Assembly (NCBI RefSeq): GCF_029867415.1
Contig: NW_026705220.1
Location: forward strand, 682,001-746,000
Length of the DNA: 64,000 bases
Direction of reading: 5' to 3'
From: Vicia villosa
Taxonomy: Eukaryota > Streptophyta > Magnoliopsida > Fabales > Fabaceae
Of this stretch, positions 1 through 10,583 are shown in pieces. The position numbers and the translations under genes are program-made. Below the pieces are notes generated by a model. That model saw nothing but the letters and a program-made list of their open reading frames with translations, was not told where the DNA came from and ran no database searches. Each line of letters begins with the position of its first letter. Positions within the stretch are counted from its first letter, which is position 1.

Positions 1-693
1 GAGTCGTTGGATCCAGTCTTGAGATTATCCAAAGGCCATGAGCGACGGCGTACCGTAGTTCCTCGTGTAGTAACACGCATAGAATCTAGGAACAAATTAA
101 TCCAAAAAATACTGGCTGGAGAGACGCGTCATCTCTCGCGTGAAGACTTATGGATGCGCCTTTCTCCCACTAAGCCAGTGTTAGTTGGTGATAATTACAC
201 GCCCCATGAAAATAATAGAGGAAAACGAAGCAATGAAATTTTTTTAAAACAACACAGCGCCCTTTTTTACTGTTCTTCTTCTTCATGATTTTCTGAAAAA
301 CGCAAAGACTAGCTATGCCCCTGCGATGACCAAATTCGTCATAACGCCCAGATCAATTCCCATAAAACACTCAAATCGAACGAAAACTATTCCCTGAACA
401 CGATGCAGCTATTAATTCTGGTCGATTTTGTTTCTATCCAAGATTCCCAATTTGAAGGTCCGAAAACCCTAGCTATGGCAAAGCTCTTTACCTGTGCTCA
501 AGCTCAAAATAATGGAATAGATGGGTCAGATGACTGGGCCTAAACACCTTCTAACCTTAACCACATTTTAACTCAAGATATTTTATAAGAGGGCGGGTTT
601 GACAATAGGAATGTCAAACCCCATGACTCTTAATTTCGGCCCTTGATGAATTAAAAGACGCGGATTTGATCGGGCAAATTTTGGGGTATGACA
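1..693 (-). repeat. 3' LTR of Ogre-1 (partial)
   Basis: This stretch aligns with 8480-9182 almost base for base and ends at the same GGGGTATGACA boundary. It carries a 10-bp deletion relative to the other copy near base 120, inside the tRNA-like segment. The rest of this LTR, about 1.1 kb, lies left of the window. Confidence 0.9.
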
Positions 694-706
694 GCTGCCC
701 CTGTTC
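694..706 (-). promoter_or_regulatory. Polypurine tract of Ogre-1
   Basis: On the minus strand the purine-rich stretch AACAGGGGCAGC abuts the 3' LTR, where plus-strand DNA priming is expected. The same stretch sits at the same place in the second Ogre-like element (45813-45824). Confidence 0.7.
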
Positions 707-779
707 AATCTTCTTAAACCTGAAGAGTCGGATAGGCACGTCTGCCTATCGTGATCTAAAGGTAGAAGATGATTGAACA
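702..779 (-). other. Stem-loop next to the polypurine tract, conserved in both Ogre-like elements
   Basis: TGTTCAATCTTCTT at 702-715 pairs with AGAAGATGATTGAACA at 764-779. The loop contains a perfect 8-bp hairpin (GATAGGCA / TGCCTATC, 731-750). The second Ogre-like element keeps the outer stem at 45821-45898 but not the inner one. Confidence 0.6.
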
Positions 780-1261
780 CTGAAAATGCCCTGAAATTTG
801 GTTTTGTCGGGAAGAAATTCTGTGGGAGATGGGCTTACAGATGCCACCCAAGGTAAATACCATTTCTCAGGATTGTGAAGCATATGCTTTCGCAAGGAAC
901 CACTTGCTTTGATTGTAGTATAGCCTAAAAGGCAACCTGAATTTTATGCAATGTTATGATGCATGCTATGTATGATGCAGTGAGCTTCTCAAAATAAATG
1001 AGAGCGATGTATGTATATGCATTATGTATGAATGTGGTATGTTAGTTGAATGATGCATGATTGTTAGTTATGTATGTTAGTAATTTTGAAAAGAGAGATA
1101 AAACCTTTGTGTGTTATTGCTGATGTTTCGGAGAAGATCACTGCCGAGGGACTAACGCGATAAACCCATTTGAGAAACCTTTTGAAAATCCTTTGCTGAA
1201 CCCCTTTGCTCGAGTGTGAGAGAAAAGAATCGTCCTGCTAAAGCCTGAGTCTTACATAGCG

Positions 1262-1740
1262 AGGACTTGTAAGAGGGATCACTTGTTATGATTCTAACAA
1301 GCTCACCTGCACCAAAATGGGAATCGTTTGCTATAATTCTAGCAACATTATCCGCACCAAGATAGGAATCATTTGATATGAGTATAGCAAGCTCACCTGC
1401 ACCATTAGGATTATTTGCTAGGGTTATAGCAAATTCACCCGCACCATTAGGATCATTGCTAAGGTTATAACAAACTCACCTGTACCATTAGGATAATTTG
1501 CTAGGGTTATAGCAAACTCACTTGCACCAATAGGATCATTTGTTATGGCTATAGCAAACTCACCTGCACCATTAAGATTATTTGCTAGGGTTATAGCAAA
1601 CTCGCCTGCACCATTAGGATAATTTGCTAGGGTTATAGCAAACTCACCTGCACCATTAGGATTATTTGCTAGGGTTATACCAAACTCACCTGCACCAATA
1701 GGATCCTTTGCTATGGTTATAGCAAACTCACCTGCATAAA
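1262..1740. repeat. Tandem array of 42-bp units (array A)
   Basis: About eleven units of the type GCAAACTCACCTGCACCATT... recur every 42 bp, the leftmost being diverged. Because 42 is a multiple of three, the minus strand stays open across the array and reads as a 14-residue repeat (core GAGEFAITLAN). This looks like a by-product of the period. The array lies in the 3' untranslated part of Ogre-1. Confidence 0.85.
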
Positions 1741-2097
1741 TTTCTTGACGTCCGCAGACTGTTAGAAATATGAGAACCCAATAACCTGGTGTTGCGTATT
1801 GTACGCACAAAGTTAAATAGTATGATTGTATATGAATGTGTATGACCCATGTATATGCGTATGCATAATCCCTTCGTATGTGTAAATGAATACTGTTTTG
1901 GTAGCATGACGCTTGCATGCGTATGCATACTTATTGCAGATGTATGACGCCTGTATGTCGAGTGTGAATGTTGTATGTATGTATGCTGATGCTGACGTCA
2001 ATCTCAAGATTTTATCTCCTTATTAAATCTGTTTAATCCATGCTTGCACCTACGCCATGACTATGCTTATGATCATGTAACGAATGGAACGAATTAA

Positions 2098-2645
2098 AGT
2101 CTTCTATAAGACTACCCGAAAAGGTTTCCGGAATGGATACGAACATTTGTCTTAAAGAAGACTACCTGGAAAGGCTGGAGGATGTCTGAAGAAGACTACC
2201 TAAAAAAGGGTCTTAGCAAGGATAGAAATTTGTCTTAAAGAAGACCACTTGGAGAGGCTGAAAGATGTCTTAGAAAAGACTACCTACAAAGGCTGAAAGA
2301 TGTCTTAAAAAAGGCTACCTAAAAAGGTTCTTGGAAAGAGATTGTCTTAAAGAAGACTGCCTAAAAAGGTCTTTGGAAATGGCGATGATTGTCTTAGAGA
2401 ATATTATCTAGAGAGGTTCTTAGAAAAGGAATGTCTTATGAGACTACCTAGAAAGGTTCTTAGAATGTCTTAACGAAGACTACCTGAAGAGGTTCCTGAA
2501 AAGGATCGTAAGGTTTGTCTTAAAGAAGACTGTTTGAAAAGGTTCCCAGAAGGGATCGTAAGGCTTGTCTTAAAGAAGACTACCTGAAAAGGTTCCTAGA
2601 AAGGATCGTGAGATCTGTCTTAAAGAAGACTACCTAAAAAGGTAT
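2098..2645. repeat. Tandem array of about 45-bp units (array B)
   Basis: Units contain GTCTTAAAGAAGAC, a short inverted repeat, followed by TACCTGAAAAGGTTC-like sequence. There are roughly twelve imperfect copies. It is a second independent array in the Ogre-1 3' region. Confidence 0.8.
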
Positions 2646-2884
2646 AGTGTGATGTATCAACCAATGTGTGACTTATGTATATTTGCATGATGCTCCAATG
2701 ATAGGTTGTTGACAACCAAAGCGTATATAGCTCGCTGGAGTTGCAGGTTTGTTTGAGAGGGTGTGATGCTAGCGCGATTCCTCAATACCTGTTTTTGAAT
2801 ATCGTAGTTAGGAGAAAGATTTGCTCGATGTTGTAAAGTGTGAGGATGCCTTTTCCTTTTGCTATGCGCCTTGCTCTGATTTGA

Positions 2885-3270
2885 CCCTTTGAAATACTCC
2901 ACACCTTTGAATTTTCGAAGTTCTCCATGTCTTTCACCTTTTGCAATTCACACCTTTAACCTTTTCAAGGTTCACTACACCTTTAACCTCTCGAGGTTTT
3001 CCACACCTTTAACCTTTCGGGATTCTCCACACCTTTATCCTTTGACTTATTCACCTTATGTAATTCTCCACACCTTCACCTTTTTGGAATTCTCCACACC
3101 TTTCGAGATTCTTCACGCCTTTAACCTTTTGAGGTTCTCCGTGCCTTTAACCTTTTGCGGTTCTCCACACCTTTAACCTTTGCGATTCGCACCTTGTGTA
3201 ATTCTCCACACCTTCACCTTTTTGGAATTCTCCACACCTTTCGAGATTCTTCACACCTTTAACCTTTGAA
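2885..3270. repeat. Tandem array of about 30-bp units (array C)
   Basis: Imperfect units around TTCTCCACACCTTTAACCTT repeat about a dozen times. A larger segment (CACCTTTTTGGAATTCTCC and neighbours, near 3075 and 3210) is itself duplicated, which points to higher-order amplification. Confidence 0.8.
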
Positions 3271-5600
3271 GGTTGTCTTTATGGATTTGATATCCAATGC
3301 CCCAATGCTTAGTGGGAAAAGGTGCCCTTGATTGCCAAGACATGAAGGAAATGCCCCGAGAAATAACCTTGTCGTATGCTTCGACGTTTGGGTTGAAGGG
3401 GTATGCCCTTGGTCTCCAGGATATGGAGGACTACCCATAGTGCTCTATCCTTTTTGAATTTGAATTCTTCCCATGTTTGACATGCCCCTGTTTGTTATTG
3501 CTTCGAGGTGTGCCCCAAGTCGATTGAACCTTAAGATGAGTGCCCCTAGGATGTTTGATTGCATGCCCCTGTGATCCTTGAAATTTTGCCCCTGTTTAGG
3601 AGAACCCCCTAGATGTGGTTCCCCCCATTCCAGAGTCTTTATTAGAAAGGATCACCTTTGATTAACCCATTTTGAGATCTCCTCGATGCCAAGTGTATGT
3701 TCGTAGATGGCGCTATCCCCTTTGAGAAGTAACTCCAATGCGATGCGTATGCAAGTTTTGAAATCAAAGTCTGTTATGAATTAGGACTGGATGGTTTTGA
3801 AAAGAATGTTTGAAGAAGCGTAGTGGTTAGAAATAGTTTTAACAAACCTAGGAGTCAGTATAACAAAATCCTGCTTAATATGCTTTCATAGTTAACCTTG
3901 CCTCAATTAGGACTTTTGAATGTTGTAGCTTGGCCTGGTTCATGTTTTAAGAAACAATGGATATAAGGCTCAAAGTTTTAATTGCCCCACCCCTTTCTCC
4001 TTGATGTTCTCCAAATTCTAAAAATTCGCCTAATCCAATGAATGTGCTTTGTTTGCAAGAGAATCGCTTCAGTTTTGATGTTGAGCAGAAGGCTTAGTAG
4101 AGATCCAAGCACTGATGAAAAATGTTGTAGAGATCCATGCATTGATGGGAAGCTTCGATGATTTAGCAGTCACAAGTTTATCCTTTGTATTTCGCCTTTG
4201 TTTTCTTTTTATCCCTTATTTTTGCATGAACCAATTTCTTTGAATTTGATCCATCGGGATGCCCTAATTTTTGCCTAAGTCATTTTTGTTTTCTTTCATG
4301 AAATTTTCCATTTTGACTTAGCGGGCGTTCTTCTTTTGAAAGCTCCTTTTGAGATTTGATCCTTGGATATTGAATGTCGTGACTGCCATGTTGACTTTGA
4401 TTTTGTAAGCTTAGACTTTGATACTTCCTCGATCTTGGAGGATGTATTGAGGAAGAAGATGTTTGTGAATGTTATCTCCATTGCTTCCTCAATCTTGGAT
4501 GAACGCGAGGAAGAAGATATGCTTGAAACTTATGCTTGAACCTTTGCTTGAATCCTTGCTTGGATTGATTGATTCTCTTGGCAACCAAAACATGCCATTG
4601 AATTAATTGAAATCTACCCTGCCCCTGGTTGAAATCGAGGTTTATTTGAAAAAAGTAGAAACAAACTCCAACTCCTGGCTCGAGGGGGTGACGAGGGATT
4701 TAACATCCTTATATCTCCACTATTTGGGAATGGAAACAATGCCTGTACATCCTCGGCTCGGTCTTACCTTGAAAGCATATGTTTAGCTGGACTTAGTTAT
4801 TTGTATTCGTCATTCTCCCTTAAGTTTGTTAATAATCCTAAAACTTGGAAATTCGTAATAGTGAGCGAAATGAATTGACTCCAAAACCTGCATGGTCATC
4901 CCATTAGAATTGCTAAATCGAAGGTACAACTTTTTATCTTGAGTAACACTTAGCGATCGTAAGGGTCGAAATTCTGAGCATGACAAAACCTATTGATCCT
5001 AGGGACAATCTCCTTTGTAAATCCGTTGACCTTGTTTTACTCCTTAGTTCCTAGAGTTGTAGAAGTGAAGGGTAACCTCGATTTCTCTTGGGCACGTCAA
5101 ACCTGTCGGGAATGAATTGTTAGCGGTGGGTTTTCGTCGTATCGGAACTTCATGAGTTTCCTTTGACTGAACCTCTTTTGCTTTTCATAAGGATAGTATC
5201 ACACCATTCGTATCCTTCAGAATTTGTAGGTTGATAGAGAGAACCTATGACCCTTTTGCCCCTTGGTGTGGAGTTAACACACGTCGCCTTCTCTTCATCG
5301 TAGTTATGCGTCTTTGTTCAGGGTATTGCCCTAGTTAGACTAATCCTTGCCCCCAGGTTATCGTAGAGCGTCCTTGTAAGTTTAATATGTTCTAAGATGA
5401 ACCCCTTTATGACTAGATACATTTTGAGTGTATCTATGAGGGAACTCTTTCGTTGAACTAATCCTTGCTCGATGATAACCTTTGTTATATTTGCAATCCT
5501 GTTACGACAAGGCGTGGACATGCGGCTGGCATGGTAAAAGACATCCTTTTTCTCCTTGTGTGACCAAGTTCGTTCTCGATGATTCATCCTCCTTTCTCCA
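3271..5600 (-). other. Non-coding Ogre 3' region shared with the second Ogre-like element
   Basis: No ORF here resembles a protein. Several blocks are similar to 46570-48880 of the second Ogre-like element, in the same order. One is the segment ending TTAACATCCTTATATCTCCA near 4700 (compare 48540-48570). The region separates the tandem arrays from the hairpin array and is probably untranslated RNA of the element. Confidence 0.6.
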
Positions 5601-5889
5601 TAGTTTATGATCCTTTGGATTTTTCTTTGCGAGTCTCGGGAAATCGGCTAGCACGGTAAGTGTGGATGCGGGCGAAGATGCGAATGTAAATGTATGATTG
5701 CATGAAAATGCAAATGCATGCGTATGCGAGAGACTCCTTTTTTTTTATAACTCCGTGTATGCAATGCAGACGTGTGACGTGTAATCCTAGGGATAGCCTT
5801 AGAGGTGACATTAGACCCTAGCAAAATCCTGGCAAGATAGATGTTATGACACGCCAATGGAAATCCCATAGATTTGGGAGTATGTAGAA

Positions 5890-6700
5890 GGTAGCGGCTG
5901 GTGACCGTTCAAGACAGTCACCAAATCTCATGGCCATCGAGAGGCCAATCGACGTGTACCAATGAAGTTGTCCTTGGTGGGAAGGTTCTCTATGCGGAAC
6001 ACAACCTATCTAAGGATGATATCGAATGAAGTGAAATCCCTACAGGCTAGGGATGAAAGACGTAGAGATGGGAATCCAAACCCTACAAGTTAGAGGGTGC
6101 GCAGAAACAAGCATGGAGTGACCGTTCAAGACAGTCACTAGATCTCATACCCATCGAGAGGCCAATCGAACGCATGCTAATGAAGTTGTCCTTCGTATGA
6201 GGGATGCGTTTTTTTAAAAAAACAGAATCCCCCTATAGGCCAGGGAATGCGTAGATGTAAGCACATGGTGACTGTTCAAAATAGTCACTGGATCGCATGG
6301 CCATCGAGAGGCCAATCGACGTGCGTAAACGAAGGTGTCCTTCGTGGGAAGGATATATATTTAGAAATGGAATCCCTATAGGCTAGGGAATGCATAGATG
6401 TAAGCACATGGTGACCGTTCGAGACGGTCACTAGATCTCATGGCCATCGAGAGGCCAATTGACGTGCGTAAACGAAGATGTTCTTCGTGGGAAGGACATG
6501 TAGTTGTAAAAATACAGAGACATGAAATAAAAATCCCTACAGGCTAGGGAGTGCATAAATGCAAGCGCGGGGTGACTGTTCATGACAGTCATTAAGTCTC
6601 ATGGCCATCGAGAGGCCAATCAACGTGTATAAATGAAAGCGTCCTTTGTAGGAAGGACATGGTCTTGGAAATAGAGTCCCTGCAGGCCAGGGAACGCGTA
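5890..6700 (-). repeat. Tandem array of about 150-bp units, each with up to three hairpins (array D)
   Basis: Five units start at 5901, 6118, 6268, 6411 and 6572. Each has a hairpin of type GTGACCGT-loop-ACGGTCAC. Four of the five have a second hairpin TGGCC-loop-GGCCA; in unit 2 (near 6150) this stem is broken. A third stem, CCCTA-CAGGC-TAGGG, recurs between them (6037, 6229, 6374, 6536, 6677). Stem changes are partly compensated. In the first hairpin a C:G pair in unit 4 is T:A in units 3 and 5, and units 1 and 2 carry a C:A mismatch. In the third, A:T in most copies is G:C at 6677. The array sits 0.7-1.5 kb downstream of the primer site in the element's RNA sense. Its role is unknown. Confidence 0.8.
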
Positions 6701-7385
6701 GGAGTACCTGCAAAAATTAAGATGCAAGGCATTCGCAGTATATAAATTGCACATATATAATAAGCACGTAAGCACATAAGCCCTAGGTTCATAGGTTCGA
6801 CGTAACGGCTTAGGGTGCATATCCTTCCCATTGGTATGTTCTAGAAGGTCTCATGGGGTCGTTCGTAGCCGCCGAGACTTTTTGTCTCTTTGAATTTTAG
6901 AACAACTCATTTATCCATGAGGTTCGAATTTTAGGGGTAGGTTCTCAGAGAGATCAGCCAAATACCAAGTCCAGCCCTCAACAAGGTCAAGCCTCGTATC
7001 AGACCTTTCCGGATATTCAACCCACTCTGAGTGGAATTATAATAAGACTCGTAGGCGATGTATTTCCCCTCAGGTCTTAAATATAATTCCCACGCTTAGG
7101 TTTAACGCAATTTATACATCCCATAAAAATACAGTAAAATAAGTAATTAAATAAACATTTAAAAATTACTGTAAAAGAAAATTACTGTAACTAAAACCGT
7201 AAATAAATAAATAAATAAATTAAATTAAATATTTAAATAAAAAGAAAAAACCTAAACCCTAATCCACAACCCTAATTTTGGCAAATTAGCCAAACCCTAA
7301 AAAGTTCGCCAAAAAACCTAAACCCTGCCAAAACCTAAACCCTCTCAAGCCTTAGGAGCATAATAATTCACCATTAATGATTTGT
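6701..7385 (-). other. Leader of Ogre-1, no gene seen
   Basis: This stretch lies between the hairpin array and the primer site. Its part at 7130-7250 is very AT-rich. It then has a cluster of CCTAAACCCTAA-like motifs (7248-7345). I see no ORF or homology to gag. Confidence 0.5.
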
Positions 7386-7404
7386 CCCCGGCAGAGTCGC
7401 CAGC
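7386..7404 (-). promoter_or_regulatory. Primer binding site of Ogre-1
   Basis: Minus-strand reading immediately inside the LTR is TGGCGACTCTGCCGGGG. It differs by one base from the site of the second Ogre-like element (TGGCGACTCTGCTGGGG). This sequence type is the tRNA-Arg-primed site known from Ogre elements. Confidence 0.8.
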
Positions 7405-9182
7405 TGTAGCAACCTGCCCTAAAAATAAAGATTTTAGAGTCGCCACCTATTCTGAAGGGCGAATAGGAAACCCTACGCAGTTTAAAGATTCGGGGTAAGT
7501 TATTATATTCAGGTCGATGGAAGGTGTTAGGCACCTTCAACCCTTTTCTAAGGTTTGTTCTAAGGTAAAGGATTTATGGCTAAAATTTAGAGGTTTAATA
7601 GCTAAGGAAATGAATAGGGCAAAAATTGAGATTTGAAAGTGAATTGAAATTGTGGGGAGGGGGACTCGCCTTGGTTATCCAAGTGCCTACGTATCTCCTT
7701 ATGGAGAATCAGAGTCAACATAGTTCGGGCACAGGGTTGTACGCCTTTGAATTAGTATGAGGTTGTTTGAAGGCTTTTTTGAATGGCCTATCGCAGTTTT
7801 GAAAATGCAAATGTTCGCAAGGTATTTTGAATTACTTATCGTAGTTTGAACATCGCAGTATTGAAAAGATGAAAATCTGTAGTGTCGTGGTTTAGTGTGT
7901 TTTGAAGGTTTGGCATACAACCCTGATTTGATATGTCACCGTTAGATGCGATGATCAATAGATTTGATCAATATAGCTAACGGATTAATGGGCATTGCTG
8001 GTTACTCTGATCGATAGATTCGATCGTCGCGGGCAGCAAATTGAATGTGTTTTAATTTTGTAATTAAATCTCATGTTTTATTCTTTTATCTCTCGTCTAA
8101 TGCGACTAATAGCTTTAGTCGGGTCGAGGAGAGAATTATTCAACAATTAATCGAATTAATATTTTTGCCAAATGGCAATGGGATCGGGCAAACCCTAATA
8201 CTTACCTTTATAGGGTTCTTGTGATTTAATATTAATATTAAATTAATTAAGTCGAAATAATCGAAATAATCGAATAATCGGGGAAAATGTTATACTCCTA
8301 ACCTAATTCTAATTTTATTTAATCCTATTTCTAATTGAATAAGAAAATTGAATTATATACATATTAAAACATATTAAAATAATTGAACAATTATATAAAT
8401 GATGTATAAAAATAAAAGAAACCTGGGCAGAAATCATGTGTTATGGCCTGGGAGTGTCCATGATAGAGGAGCAACTTCTGAGTCGTTGGATCCAGTCTTG
8501 AGATTATCCAAAGGCCATGAGCGAGGGCGTACCGTAGTTCCTCCTGTAGTAACACGCATAGAATCTAGGAACAAATTAATCCAAAAAATACTGGCTGGAG
8601 CGAGGATCGAACTCGCGTCATCTCTCGCGTGAAGACTTATGGATGCGCCTTTCTCCCACTAAGCCAGTGTTAGTTGGTGATAATTACACGCCCCATGAAA
8701 ATAATAGAGGAAAACGAAGCAATGAAATTTTTTTAAAACAACACAGCGCCCTTTTTTACTGTTCTTCTTCTTCATGATTTTCTGAAAAACGCAAAGACTA
8801 GCTATGCCCCTGCGATGACCAAATTCGTCATAACGCCCAGATCAATTCCCATAAAACACTCAAATCAAACGAAAACTATTCCCTGAACACGATGCAGCTA
8901 TTAATTCCGGTCAATTTTGTTTCTATCCAAGATTCCCAATTTGAAGGTCCGAAAACCCTAGCTATGGCAAAGCTCTTTACCTGTGCCCAAGCTCAAAAAA
9001 ATGAAATAGATGGGTCAGATGACTGGGCCTAAACACCTTCTAACCTTAACCACATTTTAACTCAGGATATTTTATAAGAGGGCGAGTTTGACAATAGGAA
9101 TGTCAAACCCCATGACTCTTAATTTCGGCCCTTGATGAATTAAAAGACGCGGATTTGATCGGGAAAATTTTGGGGTATGACA
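7405..9182 (-). repeat. 5' LTR of Ogre-1 (1778 bp)
   Basis: It has TG...CA ends (TGTAGCAACC at the left, GGGGTATGACA at the right), a primer site next to its left end, and 703 bp shared with bases 1-693. A tRNA-like segment is embedded at 8590-8668. On the element's strand it opens TGTCATACCCC, as does the 4.2-kb LTR of the second Ogre-like element, but the two LTRs differ greatly in length and content. Confidence 0.88.
8590..8668 (-). other. tRNA-like (SINE-head-like) segment inside the Ogre-1 LTR
   Basis: On the minus strand there is an A-box match (TGGCTTAGTGGGAG, 8654-8667). It is followed about 38 nt later by a perfect T-arm, GCGAG-TTCGATC-CTCGC (8600-8616), with B-box GAGTTCGATCC. The ends pair as ACTGGCT/AGCCAGT. 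A canonical anticodon arm is not visible and the acceptor spacing is off by three bases. It is therefore a tRNA-derived relic or SINE head, not a normal tRNA gene. The left LTR copy lost part of the T-arm by a 10-bp deletion. Confidence 0.55.
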
Positions 9183-9652
9183 CACCCATGCACTAAAATA
9201 ACATATTATGTATATTTTATGATTCTTATCACTAAGCCTCATTCCAATGACAGATTTTTACAATGATATTGATTTTATAATTTCTCCGAAACCACTAAAT
9301 CCTATTTTCGGGCTGAACAATTCCACCATGCCTCCACCATCTCCTTTCAAGGTAAATATTTCTTGTGACTCTCAAAAGCCTTTACTAAAAATCTTAGAAT
9401 CTCATCTCATACCATTATCAATTCTAATATATCATTTAACTCTCAAGTTACTCATCATAGTCTTGGTTGCGGAGAACGTGAACTAAAATATACCAACACT
9501 ATGTTCTAAGCTTTTGTCCACTAATTTTTTTGTTAAAATATCTCTAATACTCACTTATATGAACATTTGGAGGGGCTATCCTAAAAACAAAAAATTATAG
9601 TTGACAACTTTGAGGAAGAGGTTGTTTTTGAAGGGGTGCGTAATGATAGGAT
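9183..9652. other. AT-rich flank, nothing recognised
   Basis: This is the host flank between Ogre-1 and the MITE. There is no ORF with recognisable similarity and no repeat structure. The last eight bases (GATAGGAT, 9645-9652) are the left target duplication of the MITE. Confidence 0.5.
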
Positions 9653-10046
9653 CATGGTTTTAAATTACGGTCCACAACCGCAATTGCACCCGCAATATTG
9701 CGGATGCAGTTGCCTCCGCAACCGCATCGGACCGCAATTGCGGTGTGATTTTAAAGTCTCGCTTCCGGATACATTAGGAACCCCATTGGACAATTTTAAT
9801 CATGTTTTTTTCAGTATTTTCATCAAAAATCAATATATTAGAATTCTAAAACTCACTTTACTTCATATATAATGAAAAAACATACCATTAAGTATTTTTT
9901 AATATAATATTTCAAACACTTCCTTTTAAAAATTCACGCCGCAACGGCCGCAATGCACATCGCAACAAGCGCAATGACCGCAATCGCAACATCCGCAACC
10001 GCAACCGCAACCGCATCCGCAGCCGCAACCGCAATTTAAAACCATG
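9653..10046. mobile_element. MITE with CATGGTTTTAAATT termini, 394 bp
   Basis: The terminal inverted repeats are CATGGTTTTAAATTACGG at the left and the complement of CCGCAATTTAAAACCATG at the right. The 8-bp duplication GATAGGAT is present on both sides (9645-9652, 10047-10054). Both subterminal regions are built of CCGCAA / TTGCGG hexamers, and there is no coding capacity. An 8-bp duplication fits the hAT superfamily. A 9-bp reading (GATAGGATC) that would fit Mutator is possible. Confidence 0.8.
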
Positions 10047-10057
10047 GATAGGATCAT

Positions 10058-10558
10058 TGTGATATATTGGATCGAACTCTAGTATGTTCGAAGGGTAGCT
10101 TCTTGGTTCGACAGTTCGACAGGGTTAAGCATGAAGTCGAAGGTTGCTCACATGCTAGTGTCGAAGAGCGCATGTTGTAGTCGAAGATGGGTCGAACATG
10201 CAGATGTCGAAGATGCTAGGGTTGTTAGCATGTTAAATTAGGTTTTTGTGTTGAAACCCTAATTTGTTAAGTTAGCTTGTTTATTAAGTTGGCTTGTGTA
10301 ATGGGCCTTGCTGAAAAAGCCCATTAGTTAGTATGTTAGGTTTTATTATAAATAGCATACTAGTCTCTCATCATTGCTAATCTACAAATCCTAATTTAGG
10401 GTGAGAGAGGTTATTTGTTATTCTTGTAAACTTGTAATCTTGTTTTCTAAGAGAAAGTGAAAGAATAGCAGTTATAACCAATTCTTGTGTTCCTCTTCTT
10501 CCTTGTCCTTTATTCTTCCCTTGCATTATACTTTGTTCTTGGTATTGAATTCACAACA
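10058..10558 (+). repeat. 5' LTR of Copia-1
   Basis: It starts TGTGATATATTGG and ends TTCACAACA. A TATA box (TATAAATA, 10347-10354) sits in the middle, so U3 is about 300 bp. The boundary is set by the matching 3' LTR and the ATCAT duplication. Confidence 0.92.
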
Positions 10559-10560
10559 AA

Positions 10561-10574
10561 TTGGTGCGGTGAGC
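10561..10574 (+). promoter_or_regulatory. Primer binding site of Copia-1
   Basis: TTGGTGCGGTGAGC follows the LTR after two A residues. It differs from the usual plant copia site (TGGTATCAGAGC, initiator tRNA-Met) beyond the first bases, so the primer may be another tRNA. The same sequence follows the LTR at 62911. Confidence 0.6.
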
Positions 10575-10583
10575 GTGGAGAAG

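Larger units (their letters stand above)
1..9182 (-). mobile_element. Non-coding Ogre/Tat-like LTR retrotransposon (element Ogre-1), left end outside window
   Basis: Bases 1-693 repeat at 8480-9182, and 7405-9182 has the TG...CA ends of one full LTR. On the minus strand the LTR opens TGTCATACCCC, and the bases just inside it match the Ogre-type primer site. The element therefore runs right to left, with its 5' LTR on the right. The internal 6.7 kb has no ORF resembling gag, protease, RT or integrase. It holds tandem arrays, and blocks similar to the 3' untranslated region of the second Ogre-like element at 45813-48888 (for example around 3890-4025 and 4215-4325 versus 47835-47975 and 48170-48265). 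It must depend on enzymes in trans. The right flank CACCC would be half of the target duplication; the other half lies outside the window. Confidence 0.85.

Noticed and set aside
7200..7345. True telomeric repeat
   Set aside because: Motifs are scattered single copies of CCCTAA-like sequence, not a (TTTAGGG)n array.
10485..10583. Upstream in-frame ATG in the Copia-1 LTR as gag start
   Set aside because: It would translate the LTR end and primer site. The conserved start is at the MPSTKYEI segment, and the related Copia-2 begins at the primer-site edge.
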